Shown piece after piece: positions 18,966 to 27,158 of a stretch of DNA of 64,000 nucleotides. Location: assembly GCA_963976055.1 (NCBI GenBank), contig CAXBJB010000007.1, positions 124,001 to 188,000 on the forward strand. The letters are read 5' to 3'. Position 1 is the first letter of the stretch. Each line of letters begins with the position of its first letter. A model generated the notes under the pieces. The model was not told where the DNA came from and ran no database searches. It saw only the letters and a list, made by a program, of their open reading frames with translations. The translations under genes were made by a program, and so were the position numbers. The DNA is from UBA1479 sp963976055. GTDB lineage: Bacteria; Pseudomonadota; Alphaproteobacteria; Rhodospirillales; Casp-alpha2.

Positions 18966-19280
18966 CGGTTTTCTAAATGGACTATATACGATATTTGAAT
19001 TTGTCCAATAGGTTTGAATTACCGATCATGCATGTGACCGGTCGCCAAAAGACCGGCAACCCAGACAAGGGGGCCTTGATGCAGGACCGGATTTCACATT
19101 ACCCGTGCGACGTGCGACCGGCCTGTTCGAGTGTGTCTTTCCTCCTTGCCGATCCAGGGGCCGCTTTCGGCCCCGACATCCAAAACAGAATCCATACCGC
19201 CATCGAAGCGGGGATCTCCGGCGCGGCGCCGTTGCGGCACGCCGGACACGGGAGTGCAACACGTCATGAGGAGACATCCA
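18966..19280. promoter_or_regulatory. LysR-phnD divergent control region and phnD leader
   Basis: A 315-bp gap without a convincing gene. The first 55 bp are AT-rich for this genome and hold a direct repeat TTTGAATT at 18994-19001 and 19013-19020 (19-bp period), plus an inverted TGGAC/GTCCA pair at 18978-18982 and 19003-19007, suitable for LysR binding. Farther on are two stems in the presumed leader: CCGGTC/GACCGG (19038-19056) and GGGGCCG/CGGCCCC with a CTTT loop (19157-19174). A GAGGAGA site precedes phnD. Confidence 0.5.
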
Positions 19281-20225
19281 ATGAACTTCGACCAAAGGAC
19301 ACGACTGTCCGGTAAACGCCGCGCCGGAACCCTGCTCTCGGCCCTGGCCCTGAGCGCCGCCATCACGGTCACCGGCGTATCCGACGCCAAGGCGGCGGAA
19401 TGTGAAAATCCCGATGCCTTGACCTTCGCCATCATTCCGACCGAGGAAACGGTGGCCGAACTGCAACTCTACAAGCCCGTGACCGACCGCATGGCCAAGC
19501 TGACCGGCAAGAAGATCCAGTTCTTCATGCCCACGTCCTATGCCTCGGTGGTCGAAGGCCTGCTCAGCAAGTTCGTCGATGTCGCCGTGCTTGGCCCCTA
19601 TACCTACGTGATCGCCAATTCCAAGGACCCCAATGTCGAGGTGTTCGCGACCTACGCCAAGAAAAAGGGGCACATGCAGGAAGAAGGGCCGGGCTACAAG
19701 GCCGCCCTGATCTCCAAGAAGGGCTCCAAGTTCACCACCATCGACAGCCTCAAGGGTTCGACCCTGGCATTGGCCGATCCGGGCAGCACGTCGGGCAACC
19801 TGATGCCGCGCGTCGTGTTCTCCAAGGTCGTCAACATGGACATCGACAAGTTCTTCGGCAAGGTCATCTATTCGGGCAGCCATGAGCTGTCGGCCGTCGC
19901 CGTCAACAAGGGCAAGGTCGATGTCGCCTTCGTCGCGACCCACCGCTTCGACAATGTGGTCAACAAGGGCGAGATCAAGCTGGAAGACGTGAACATCCTG
20001 TGGGAATCCAAGCCGATCCCGCAAGATCCCTTCGTCTACCGCAAGCCGCTGTGTGAGGACATCAAGAAGAACATCCGCGAAACCTTCCTGGGCCTGGACA
20101 AGGAACCCGGTGCCAAGAAGTTCCTCGCCAACGTGAAGTCCAACAAGTTTGTCGCCATGTCGTCGGAAGACTACGACATCATCCGCGACCTGAAGGCCGC
20201 CAAGGACGCGCGCAAGAAGAAGTAG
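19281..20225 (+). CDS. phnD: Phosphonate ABC transporter substrate-binding protein PhnD
   Basis: The ATG at 19281 follows GAGGAGA and gives 314 aa. A Sec signal peptide is visible (LLSALALSAAITVTGVSDAKA, cleavage probably before AECEN). The mature part is a PhnD-type type-2 periplasmic binding protein with FAIIPTEETVAELQLYKPV and the ligand-loop-like ALADPGSTSGNLMPR. It captures phosphonate, phosphite or phosphate esters in the periplasm; the exact ligand is unknown. It heads the phnDCEE-dehydrogenase operon. A strong hairpin separates it from phnC, which may favour more PhnD than membrane subunits. Confidence 0.93.
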   Translation: MNFDQRTRLSGKRRAGTLLSALALSAAITVTGVSDAKAAECENPDALTFAIIPTEETVAELQLYKPVTDRMAKLTGKKIQFFMPTSYASVVEGLLSKFVDVAVLGPYTYVIANSKDPNVEVFATYAKKKGHMQEEGPGYKAALISKKGSKFTTIDSLKGSTLALADPGSTSGNLMPRVVFSKVVNMDIDKFFGKVIYSGSHELSAVAVNKGKVDVAFVATHRFDNVVNKGEIKLEDVNILWESKPIPQDPFVYRKPLCEDIKKNIRETFLGLDKEPGAKKFLANVKSNKFVAMSSEDYDIIRDLKAAKDARKKK

Positions 20226-20242
20226 GGGTACACTGCACCCCG

Positions 20243-20291
20243 GCGGCGGCCGGGTTCCGCCGGTTACTCCCTGTCGGGGGCCGGCCGCCGC
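20243..20291 (+). promoter_or_regulatory. 11-bp intercistronic hairpin between phnD and phnC
   Basis: Arms at 20243-20253 and 20281-20291 are perfectly complementary, all G/C, around a 27-nt loop, starting 18 bp after the phnD stop. No U-tract follows. The position suits mRNA 3'-end stabilisation or partial termination. Confidence 0.5.
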
Positions 20292-20365
20292 ATATTCTTC
20301 CCGCAGAACCGGGCAAAAGAACCGGAACGCCTTTTCAATCAACGACCAAACCTGGATGACACGTC

Positions 20366-21118
20366 ATGGCCGTCTTGGAAGTAAGAGACCTGCGCGCGCG
20401 CTACAGCGCCCGCGGTCCGGAAATCCTCAAGGGAATCTCCTTCGACGTCGAAGGAGATGATTTCTTCGCCATCATCGGCCCCAGCGGGGCCGGGAAATCG
20501 ACCCTGATCCGCTGCATCAACCGGCTGGTCAATCCGACGTCAGGATCCATCGTGTTCAACGGACGCGACGTGACCAAGATGTCGAGCCGTGACCTACGCC
20601 TGGTGCGCCGCGACATCGGCATGATCTTTCAGGAATTCAACCTGATCGACCGCATGAGCGTGATGGACAACGTGCTGGCGGGGCGCCTGGGCTATACGGG
20701 CAACCTGCGCACCCTATTCCGCATGTTCCCGCGCAAGGACATCGACCACGCCCTGCATCTGCTCGACCGGGTCGGCCTGACCGACCATGTGGACAAGCGC
20801 GCGGATGAGCTTTCCGGCGGTCAGCGTCAACGCGTCGGCATCGCCCGCGCCTTGATGCAAGACCCCAAGCTGATGCTGCTGGACGAGCCGACCTCGGCGC
20901 TCGACCCCAAGATTTCGCGCGAGATCATGGCCCTGATCAAGGAAATGGCGCAGGAGCTGAACGTGCCCTGCCTGTGCAATATCCACGACGTCAAATTGGC
21001 CATGGAATTCTGCAACAAGATGATCGGCCTGCAGGACGGCATGACCATGTTCGCCGGTCCGACGGAACAGATGAACGAGGCGAAGCTCGACGAGATCTAC
21101 GCCATGGAAGTTCTGTGA
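20366..21118 (+). CDS. phnC: Phosphonate ABC transporter ATP-binding protein PhnC
   Basis: A 250-aa ABC ATPase. Walker A is GPSGAGKST (38-46), the Q-loop is in IGMIFQEFNLIDR, the signature is LSGGQRQR near 149, Walker B is LMLLDEPTSALD near 168, and the switch His is in CNIHDVKLAM. It energises phosphonate import with the two PhnE permeases. Length and motifs are standard. The next gene starts 10 bp later. Confidence 0.95.
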   Translation: MAVLEVRDLRARYSARGPEILKGISFDVEGDDFFAIIGPSGAGKSTLIRCINRLVNPTSGSIVFNGRDVTKMSSRDLRLVRRDIGMIFQEFNLIDRMSVMDNVLAGRLGYTGNLRTLFRMFPRKDIDHALHLLDRVGLTDHVDKRADELSGGQRQRVGIARALMQDPKLMLLDEPTSALDPKISREIMALIKEMAQELNVPCLCNIHDVKLAMEFCNKMIGLQDGMTMFAGPTEQMNEAKLDEIYAMEVL

Positions 21119-21128
21119 GGCGCGGGGA

Positions 21129-21959
21129 ATGGACAACGCCACAGGATACCGTGTCATGGACGTGAGAACCGACGACATCCTCGCCCGCCGCACCCGGCGC
21201 CAGCGCAAGACCGCCGTCATTGCGGTGGTCCTGTTCGGGCTTGTCATCTGGAGCGTCGACGTCACCGTGATCCAGGACACGGATTGGGCGCGTATCGGCA
21301 GCCTGGGCGAGGTCATGGAGGCCGCGGGCCAGTTCGCCGGCATCGATTTCTCCCTGTTCCCGAGCCTGATCGGCCCGACGCTGGAAACCCTGTTGATTGC
21401 CTGCCTGGGCACGGCGATGGGCGTGATCCTCTGCGTGCCGGCAACCTGGTTCGGGGCGATGAACATCACGCCCTTCGCGCCGGTCACCTATCCCATCGCG
21501 CGCCTGATGATGACCCTCAGCCGCTCGATCCATGAAATCGTCTGGGCCCTGTTCTTCGTCGCCGTGTTCGGGCTGGGCGCCATGGCCGGGGTGTTCGCCA
21601 TCGCCATGCGCTCCATCGGCTTCATCGCCAAGCTGTCGGCCGAGGCCATTGAGGACATCGATCCGGGCCCGGTCGAGGCCATGCGCGCGACCGGCGCCAA
21701 TACGTTCCAGGTCATGCTTTACGCCATTCTGCCGCAGGTCCTGCCGCAGGTCATCGGCACCGTGATCTTCGAATGGGAAATCAACATCCGCCGTTCGGCC
21801 GTGCTCGGTCTGGTCGGCGCCGGGGGCCTTGGGTTGGTGTTCTTCCGCCAGATGAACACTTTTAACCATTATGGCGTGACCTCGGTGATCATCGCCATTC
21901 TGGCCATCATTTTCCTGGGCGAGGCGATCTCTCACGCGATCCGCCGGCGCATGATCTAG
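21129..21959 (+). CDS. phnE: Phosphonate ABC transporter permease PhnE (first copy)
   Basis: A 276-aa inner-membrane permease with about six transmembrane segments, beginning with TAVIAVVLFGLVIWSV. The EAA-type coupling loop reads VEAMRATGANTFQVMLYAIL. GAGG lies 8 bp before ATG 21129; ATG 21156 after AGGA is an alternative start. It is paired with a second, divergent PhnE downstream, as is common in phnCDEE systems. Confidence 0.93.
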   Translation: MDNATGYRVMDVRTDDILARRTRRQRKTAVIAVVLFGLVIWSVDVTVIQDTDWARIGSLGEVMEAAGQFAGIDFSLFPSLIGPTLETLLIACLGTAMGVILCVPATWFGAMNITPFAPVTYPIARLMMTLSRSIHEIVWALFFVAVFGLGAMAGVFAIAMRSIGFIAKLSAEAIEDIDPGPVEAMRATGANTFQVMLYAILPQVLPQVIGTVIFEWEINIRRSAVLGLVGAGGLGLVFFRQMNTFNHYGVTSVIIAILAIIFLGEAISHAIRRRMI

Positions 21960-21972
21960 GAGGCCGCCCCCG

Positions 21973-22815
21973 ATGTCCGCCAACATGTCCAGCAACGCAA
22001 CTCCCGCCATCCCGAAACGGTGGTCCCGCTACAAGCATCCGGAATCGCTCTACAGCTACGGCGCATGGCTCATCGCCTTTTCCGTGGTGGTGTTCAGCAT
22101 CGAATACCTGAACATTCCCCTGGACCGTCTGTTCGGCATGTTCGGGCGCATGGGCGAGGTCATCGCCCAGCGCTACTATCCCGCCGACATCGACTACATC
22201 ATGGACCGGGATTACCTGGGCTATGTCGTCGAAACCATCCAAATGGCTTATCTGGGCGCCCTGTTCGGGCTTCTCATCACGGTCCCGTTGGCCTGGTTCG
22301 CGGCCTACAACATGACGCCGTCCAGGCTGTTCGTGTACCCGGGGGCGCGCATGTTCTCGATGTCCTGCCGGGCCGTGCACGAGACCATCTGGGCCATCCT
22401 GTTCGTCTCGATCCTCGGCTACGGCATGCTGCCGGGCGTGCTGGCTCTGACGCTGTTCAGCGCCGGGTTCGCCGCCAAGCTGTTCGCCGAGGAGATCGAA
22501 GCCATCGACATGGGCCAGGTCGAAGCCATGCGCGCGACCGGCGCCAACCTGTTCCAGGTCATGGTGTTCGGCGTGTTCCCGCAAGTCCGCGTCGCCTTCA
22601 CCGGCATCGCCATCTACACCTGGGACGTGGCGTTCCGGGCGGCGACGGTGGTCGGCTTCTTCGGGGCCGGCGGCATGGGCTGGTATCTGAAGCGTAGCGT
22701 TTTGCAGATCGAGACGGAGCGCGTCGCGGCGATCATCCTGTCGATCATCGCACTGGTCCTGGTTTCCGAACTTTTGTCCGCCTGGGCGCGCAACACCGTC
22801 ATGAAGATGAAATGA
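21973..22815 (+). CDS. phnE: Phosphonate ABC transporter permease PhnE (second copy)
   Basis: A 280-aa permease with an AGGAGG site 9 bp before the ATG. It has several transmembrane segments and the coupling loop VEAMRATGANLFQVMVFGVF, nearly identical to that of the first PhnE, so the two probably form the heterodimeric channel. The C-terminal part (AATVVGFFGAGGMGWYL) is typical of PhnE. It starts 13 bp after the first permease. Confidence 0.93.
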   Translation: MSANMSSNATPAIPKRWSRYKHPESLYSYGAWLIAFSVVVFSIEYLNIPLDRLFGMFGRMGEVIAQRYYPADIDYIMDRDYLGYVVETIQMAYLGALFGLLITVPLAWFAAYNMTPSRLFVYPGARMFSMSCRAVHETIWAILFVSILGYGMLPGVLALTLFSAGFAAKLFAEEIEAIDMGQVEAMRATGANLFQVMVFGVFPQVRVAFTGIAIYTWDVAFRAATVVGFFGAGGMGWYLKRSVLQIETERVAAIILSIIALVLVSELLSAWARNTVMKMK

Positions 22816-22885
22816 CGGGCGCCGACATCTTGCCAATGCCACCCGGCGCCCCAAGCGGCGCCATCCGAAGAACGGAGATAACAGA

Positions 22886-23980
22886 ATGCAGAAGAATGGC
22901 CGGGCTGTCGTCTATGACGCGCCGAACGCGCCCTTTGTCGTCCGCGAATTTCCCGTGCGCGACGTTCATCCGGACGAGGTCCTGGTGCGCATCACCATGT
23001 CGACCATTTGCCGTTCCGACATCCATTCCTACCAGGGCCACCGGCCCAATCCCTGCCCGGGCATCCTGGGCCACGAGATCGTCGGCGTGATCGAACAGTT
23101 GGGGGCCGAGCGCGAGGTCGATCTGCGTGGCGACAAGCTCGCCATCGGCGACCGCGTGACCTGGACCGAGTTCTTCCACAACGGCGATTCCTATTACGCC
23201 GACGTCCACGACATGCCGCAAAAGGCCCATGGCTTGCGCAAGTACGGCCACGACCTGGCCGAGGAAGACCCGCACTTTTTGGGCGGCTTCGCCGATTATT
23301 GCTACATCATGCCCGGGACGGGGATCCTCAAGCTACCTGACGCGATTTCAGACGAAGAGGCAACGCCACTCAATTGCGGGGCCGCGACCATGATTTCCGT
23401 GACCGAGGCCGGTGAGATCGACGTCGGCGACACGGTCGTCGTCCAGGGCCTGGGCCTGTTGGGCCTCTATGGTTGCGCCATCGCCAAGGCACGCGGCGCG
23501 CGCAAGGTGATCGGCCTGGACGCGGTGCCGGACCGCCTGGACCTGGCGGCCAAGTTCGGCTGCGACGTGACCTTCGATGTGTCCAAGCTGAGTGACGAGC
23601 AACTGGTCGCCGCCGTTCGCGCCGAATGTCCGCCCGACGGGGCCGACGTGGGGATCGAGGTTTGCGGCCTGCCCAGCGTCATCCCGGCGGGGCTCAAGAT
23701 GCTGCGGGTCGGCGGGCGCTATGTGCTGGGCGGGCTGGTCAATCCCAACGCCATGTTCACCGTCGACGGCAACGAAATCCTGCGCCGCTGGATCACCATC
23801 CGGGGGGTGCACAACTACCACCCCCGCCACCTGATCCAGGCGCTCGATTTTGTCATGGCCAACCGCGATCGGTTCCCGTTCAAGGACCTGGTGGATTCCA
23901 AGTTCACCCTGGATCAGTTGGACGAAGCCTTCGCCCGCGCCGCCGACCGTTCGGTCCTGCGCGCGGCGATCGTGCCCTGA
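22886..23980 (+). CDS. Phosphonate-associated zinc-type alcohol dehydrogenase
   Basis: A 364-aa medium-chain dehydrogenase/reductase. The catalytic zinc region has STICRSDIHSYQGH and GHEIVG, and the NAD(P) fold has VVQGLGLLGLYGCAIAKA. Its place after phnDCEE matches the dehydrogenase family associated with phosphonate catabolism. Those relatives usually carry four structural-zinc cysteines before the conserved PQK...YGH stretch; here the segment reads TEFFHNGDSYYADVHDMPQK with no Cys, so the structural zinc site is apparently lost. The reaction is unproven, possibly oxidation of a hydroxyalkyl phosphonate or a downstream aldehyde. It ends 2 bp from the convergent tctB gene. Confidence 0.9.
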   Translation: MQKNGRAVVYDAPNAPFVVREFPVRDVHPDEVLVRITMSTICRSDIHSYQGHRPNPCPGILGHEIVGVIEQLGAEREVDLRGDKLAIGDRVTWTEFFHNGDSYYADVHDMPQKAHGLRKYGHDLAEEDPHFLGGFADYCYIMPGTGILKLPDAISDEEATPLNCGAATMISVTEAGEIDVGDTVVVQGLGLLGLYGCAIAKARGARKVIGLDAVPDRLDLAAKFGCDVTFDVSKLSDEQLVAAVRAECPPDGADVGIEVCGLPSVIPAGLKMLRVGGRYVLGGLVNPNAMFTVDGNEILRRWITIRGVHNYHPRHLIQALDFVMANRDRFPFKDLVDSKFTLDQLDEAFARAADRSVLRAAIVP

Positions 23981-23982
23981 GG

Positions 23983-24456
23983 TCAGCCGCCTTCGAACAG
24001 ACTGCCTATGGGCAGCGGCACCAGAAGCACCTCGCGGAACAGGTAGAAGAACCCGAGCACGATGGCCGTGCCGATCAGCGGGTAGACCAGGATGCGGAAG
24101 CGGGTCCAGGGATCGTACATGGCGATTAGGGTCAGGGCCGCGAACACGGGCAGGGCCGCGCCGATAAAGCCGACCACGGGCATCGCCATGGTGCCGCCCA
24201 GCATGACGGCGACCAGCAGCATGCGCCGCGCCGATGATCCGCCTTCCGGCGCCGCGCCCGCCTTGGCCCGGCCCAACAGCCACATCACGATATAGGCCAG
24301 AGAGGCCGCGATTAGGACACCCGCGAAGGTACGCGGGAACACGGCGGAATCCCTGTCCATGTAGCTCAGGGAATCCCAGATCACCAGGCAGGCGATGCCG
24401 ATCATGACCGCCGAGATGACGGCGCCGCCGGTGTCTTTCCGAACGTCAGTCTGCAT
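23983..24456 (-). CDS. tctB: Tripartite tricarboxylate transporter TctB family small membrane protein
   Basis: A 157-aa protein with four predicted transmembrane segments (for example SAVMIGIACLVIWDSLSYMD and LVAVMLGGTMAMPVVGFIG), the usual TctB size and layout. It is the small membrane subunit of a TTT-type, ion-driven carboxylate importer. Its start overlaps the tctA stop by 11 bp, so translation is probably coupled. The order C-A-B places it last. Confidence 0.9.
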   Translation of the reverse strand: MQTDVRKDTGGAVISAVMIGIACLVIWDSLSYMDRDSAVFPRTFAGVLIAASLAYIVMWLLGRAKAGAAPEGGSSARRMLLVAVMLGGTMAMPVVGFIGAALPVFAALTLIAMYDPWTRFRILVYPLIGTAIVLGFFYLFREVLLVPLPIGSLFEGG

Positions 24457-25954
24457 GGGCCTGATCCTTGATCTTCTTCAGCCGGGCCAGCACGAAGGGG
24501 CTCAGCAGGGTGAACAGGGTGAACACGATGATGGCGATGGAAATCGGCCGTCCGAAGAACATGCCCATCTGGTTTTCCGTCGCGCGGCCGATGGTCCAGG
24601 CCTGCACGAAACCCGATTCCGCGATCGGCCCCAGGATCAGGCCAAGCACGATGGGCGACGCCGTGAAGCCGAAGCGTGCGATGATCCAGCCAAACCCGCC
24701 CAGCACGATCATGATGATGACGTCGCTGATGTTGTTGCGGATGGAATAGCTGCCGATGATCGTCATGAAGGCGATGGCCGGCACCAGCAGGGCCTTGGGC
24801 AGGGTGATGATCGTGCGGTAGGCGTAGCGTCCGATGAACAGCCCCGTGGGCAGCATCAGGATGGTCGCCAGGATCAGGCCCCAGATGAAGGTGTAGACGA
24901 TCTCGCCCTGGTTGGCGAACAGGCTGGGCCCGGTGCGCACGCCCTGAACCAGGAGTGCCCCCAGGATCACCGCGTCCGGCGGCGTGCCGGGAATGCCCAG
25001 CACCAGGGTCGGGATGAAACCGCCGCCGACGGTGGCGTTGTTGGCCGATTCCGAGGCGATGATGCCGCCCGGCTCGCCCTTGCCGTAGATCTGGCCGGGT
25101 TTCGCCGTGCGCCGGGCTTCGGAATAGGACACCAGGCTGGCGATGGATCCGCCGGCGCCGGGCAGGATGCCGACCACGGTGCCGATCACGGCCGAGCGGA
25201 CGGCGTTGATCTTGTCGCCCCACAGGTAGCGCACGGCCTCGCCCAGGCGGAACCCGCGCGACCCGGTTTCGACCTTCAGGTGGTGACCCGGCTGCGCGAC
25301 CAGATCGATCAGCACGGGGATGCAGTACAGGCCGATCAGGGCGGCGACGATCTGGATGCCGCTCAGCATGGTCTGCGAGCCGAAGGTCAGGCGCACGTCG
25401 CCGGCGACTTCGGCCACCCCGATGCAAGACAGCAGCAGCCCCAGGGCACCGCCCGCGACGCCTTTCAACAGGCTGCCTTCGGACAGGGCCGCGATCAGCG
25501 AGAGGCCGAAAATGGCGAGCCAGAAATATTCGACGGGACCGAAGGCAAGCGCCACCTTGGACAGCGGCGGGGCCAGGGTCATCAGGGCGATGGCCCCGAT
25601 CAGGCCGCCGATCACGCTGGCCAGGCAGGCGATGGTGATGGCGTAGTCGCCGTCGCCCTTTTTCGCCAGCGGATAGCCGTCGAAGGTGGTCGCGATCGCG
25701 GACGGCGTGCCCGGGGTGTTGAGAAGGATCGCCGAATAGGCGCCGCCGTAGATGGCGCCCGTGTAGATCGCGCCCATGAGAATGAGCGCCGACGAGGTCG
25801 GCATGGCGAAGGTGAGGGGCACCAGCACCGCAACCGACATGGTCGCGGTCAGCCCCGGAATGGCGCCGATCACCGTGCCGGCGACAACGCCGAACAGGGC
25901 GAAAGCCAGATTGAGCGGCGTCAGCGCGGTGAGCAGATGCTCAAGCCCTGCCAT
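24446..25954 (-). CDS. tctA: Tripartite tricarboxylate transporter TctA family permease
   Basis: A 502-aa polytopic membrane protein, the main transport subunit. The conserved family stretches are GVVAGTVIGAIPGLTATMSV near the N-terminus, GAIYGGAYSAILLNTPGTPS at about 90-110, and a related ESANNATVGGGFIPTLVLGI segment in the second half, consistent with the internal duplication of this family. It works with the TctC binding protein and TctB. The substrate is inferred only as a carboxylic acid. Confidence 0.93.
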   Translation of the reverse strand: MAGLEHLLTALTPLNLAFALFGVVAGTVIGAIPGLTATMSVAVLVPLTFAMPTSSALILMGAIYTGAIYGGAYSAILLNTPGTPSAIATTFDGYPLAKKGDGDYAITIACLASVIGGLIGAIALMTLAPPLSKVALAFGPVEYFWLAIFGLSLIAALSEGSLLKGVAGGALGLLLSCIGVAEVAGDVRLTFGSQTMLSGIQIVAALIGLYCIPVLIDLVAQPGHHLKVETGSRGFRLGEAVRYLWGDKINAVRSAVIGTVVGILPGAGGSIASLVSYSEARRTAKPGQIYGKGEPGGIIASESANNATVGGGFIPTLVLGIPGTPPDAVILGALLVQGVRTGPSLFANQGEIVYTFIWGLILATILMLPTGLFIGRYAYRTIITLPKALLVPAIAFMTIIGSYSIRNNISDVIIMIVLGGFGWIIARFGFTASPIVLGLILGPIAESGFVQAWTIGRATENQMGMFFGRPISIAIIVFTLFTLLSPFVLARLKKIKDQAHAD

Positions 25955-26011
25955 GAAACGTCTCCGTGGAAATTTGAATGGACCGATGAGACGGCCCCAA
26001 AGGGGTAAGCG

Positions 26012-26056
26012 GTCACGGGCCGGCCCGGCCGGAAATGGGCAGGCACGGCCCGTGAC
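26012..26056 (-). promoter_or_regulatory. 11-bp intercistronic hairpin between tctC and tctA
   Basis: Arms at 26012-26022 and 26046-26056 are perfectly complementary around a 23-nt loop. It lies 12 bp beyond the tctC stop in the 114-bp gap before tctA, with no U-tract. It has the same design and stem length as the hairpin after phnD. Confidence 0.5.
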
Positions 26057-26068
26057 GATAAAGGCTGC

Positions 26069-27046
26069 TTACTTCAGCATGCCCGCTTCTTTGGCGGCGG
26101 CGGTCACGTCCTTGGCGAAGGAGGACAGGAAGTCGTCTGCCGACTTGCCGTAGGCGTAATCGACGGGGGCGAAGCCGCCTTCTTCCATCTTTTTGAGGAA
26201 GGCCGGGTCTTCGTTGACCGCTTTGATCATGGCCGTCAGCTTCTGGCGGATCGGCTCGGGCGTCGATTTCGGAACGGCGATGCCGCGGTAGGCGCCGGAC
26301 ACGATGTCGATGCCCAGTTCCTTGAAGGTCGGCACGTCGGGGAAGCGGGGATGGCGCTTTTCCATGGCGACGGCCAAAAGGCGCGTTTTCTCATAGTTGG
26401 CGGCCACGGTGGTGAAGGCCATGGCGGCGGTCACCTGCTTGCCCATCAGGGCGGCGACGCTGGCCCCCGTGCCCTTGAACGGCACGTAGGTGGTCTTGAC
26501 GCCAGCCAGCTTGTCGAAGCGGACCTGCGCCAGATGCGGCGCCGTGCCCTTGCCCGAGCCGGAGAAGATCAGCTTTGCCGGGTTTTCCTTGGCGAACTTG
26601 ATGAGGTCCTGCAGGGTCTTGAAGGGGCTGTCGTCGGTCACCACGATGGCGTCGGGCGTGTAGTGGAACCAATACAGCATGGTGATGTCTTCGGTCTTGT
26701 AACCGACGTCTTTCTGCTGCGGCTGCAGGACGATGTGCGGCAGATTGACGCCCATCATGGTGTAGCCGTCGCCCTTCAGGGAATTCAGGCCGGACCACCC
26801 GACCGCGCCACCGGCGCCCGGCTTGTAGGAAATGACCAGGTCCTGATTGAACTTGTCCTTGAAGAAGGGCTGCTGCATGCGGGCGGTGATGTCGGACTCG
26901 CCACCGGGGCCAAAGGGAATGATGTAGCTGATGGGCTTTTCCGGGTATTCGGCCTGGGCCGGCGCGGATTGGGCGGTCATGCCGATGCCTGCGGCAAGTG
27001 CCAGGGCTGCCCCCGTCAATACGAGAGAGCGTCGGGTGGTCTTCAT
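26069..27046 (-). CDS. tctC: Tripartite tricarboxylate transporter substrate-binding protein (Bug/TctC)
   Basis: A 325-aa periplasmic binding protein. The signal peptide runs to about residue 32 (LVLTGAALALAAGIGMTAQS then PAQAE). The Bug fold has YPEKPISYIIPFGPGGESDI and KPGAGGAVGWSGL, the residues that cradle a carboxylate through water. It is the first gene of the operon and is followed by an intercistronic hairpin. A GntR gene and a divergent enolase-superfamily gene lie upstream, suggesting import of the acid that enzyme processes. Confidence 0.93.
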   Translation of the reverse strand: MKTTRRSLVLTGAALALAAGIGMTAQSAPAQAEYPEKPISYIIPFGPGGESDITARMQQPFFKDKFNQDLVISYKPGAGGAVGWSGLNSLKGDGYTMMGVNLPHIVLQPQQKDVGYKTEDITMLYWFHYTPDAIVVTDDSPFKTLQDLIKFAKENPAKLIFSGSGKGTAPHLAQVRFDKLAGVKTTYVPFKGTGASVAALMGKQVTAAMAFTTVAANYEKTRLLAVAMEKRHPRFPDVPTFKELGIDIVSGAYRGIAVPKSTPEPIRQKLTAMIKAVNEDPAFLKKMEEGGFAPVDYAYGKSADDFLSSFAKDVTAAAKEAGMLK

Positions 27047-27158
27047 GGTTGTTTCCTCCAGATGGGGTTGGTGATCGAAGTTCGGTCGTTCTTGTTCTTG
27101 TTATTCTTGGCGGGACCGCCGGAGCATCCGGCGGCCGTTTGCGGCCCGCGCCGGGCGC

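Noticed and set aside
24395..26008. Open frame of 537 aa on the plus strand opposite tctA
   Set aside because: The product is a Gln/His/Asp-rich string with no domain, while the minus strand encodes a clear TctA permease.
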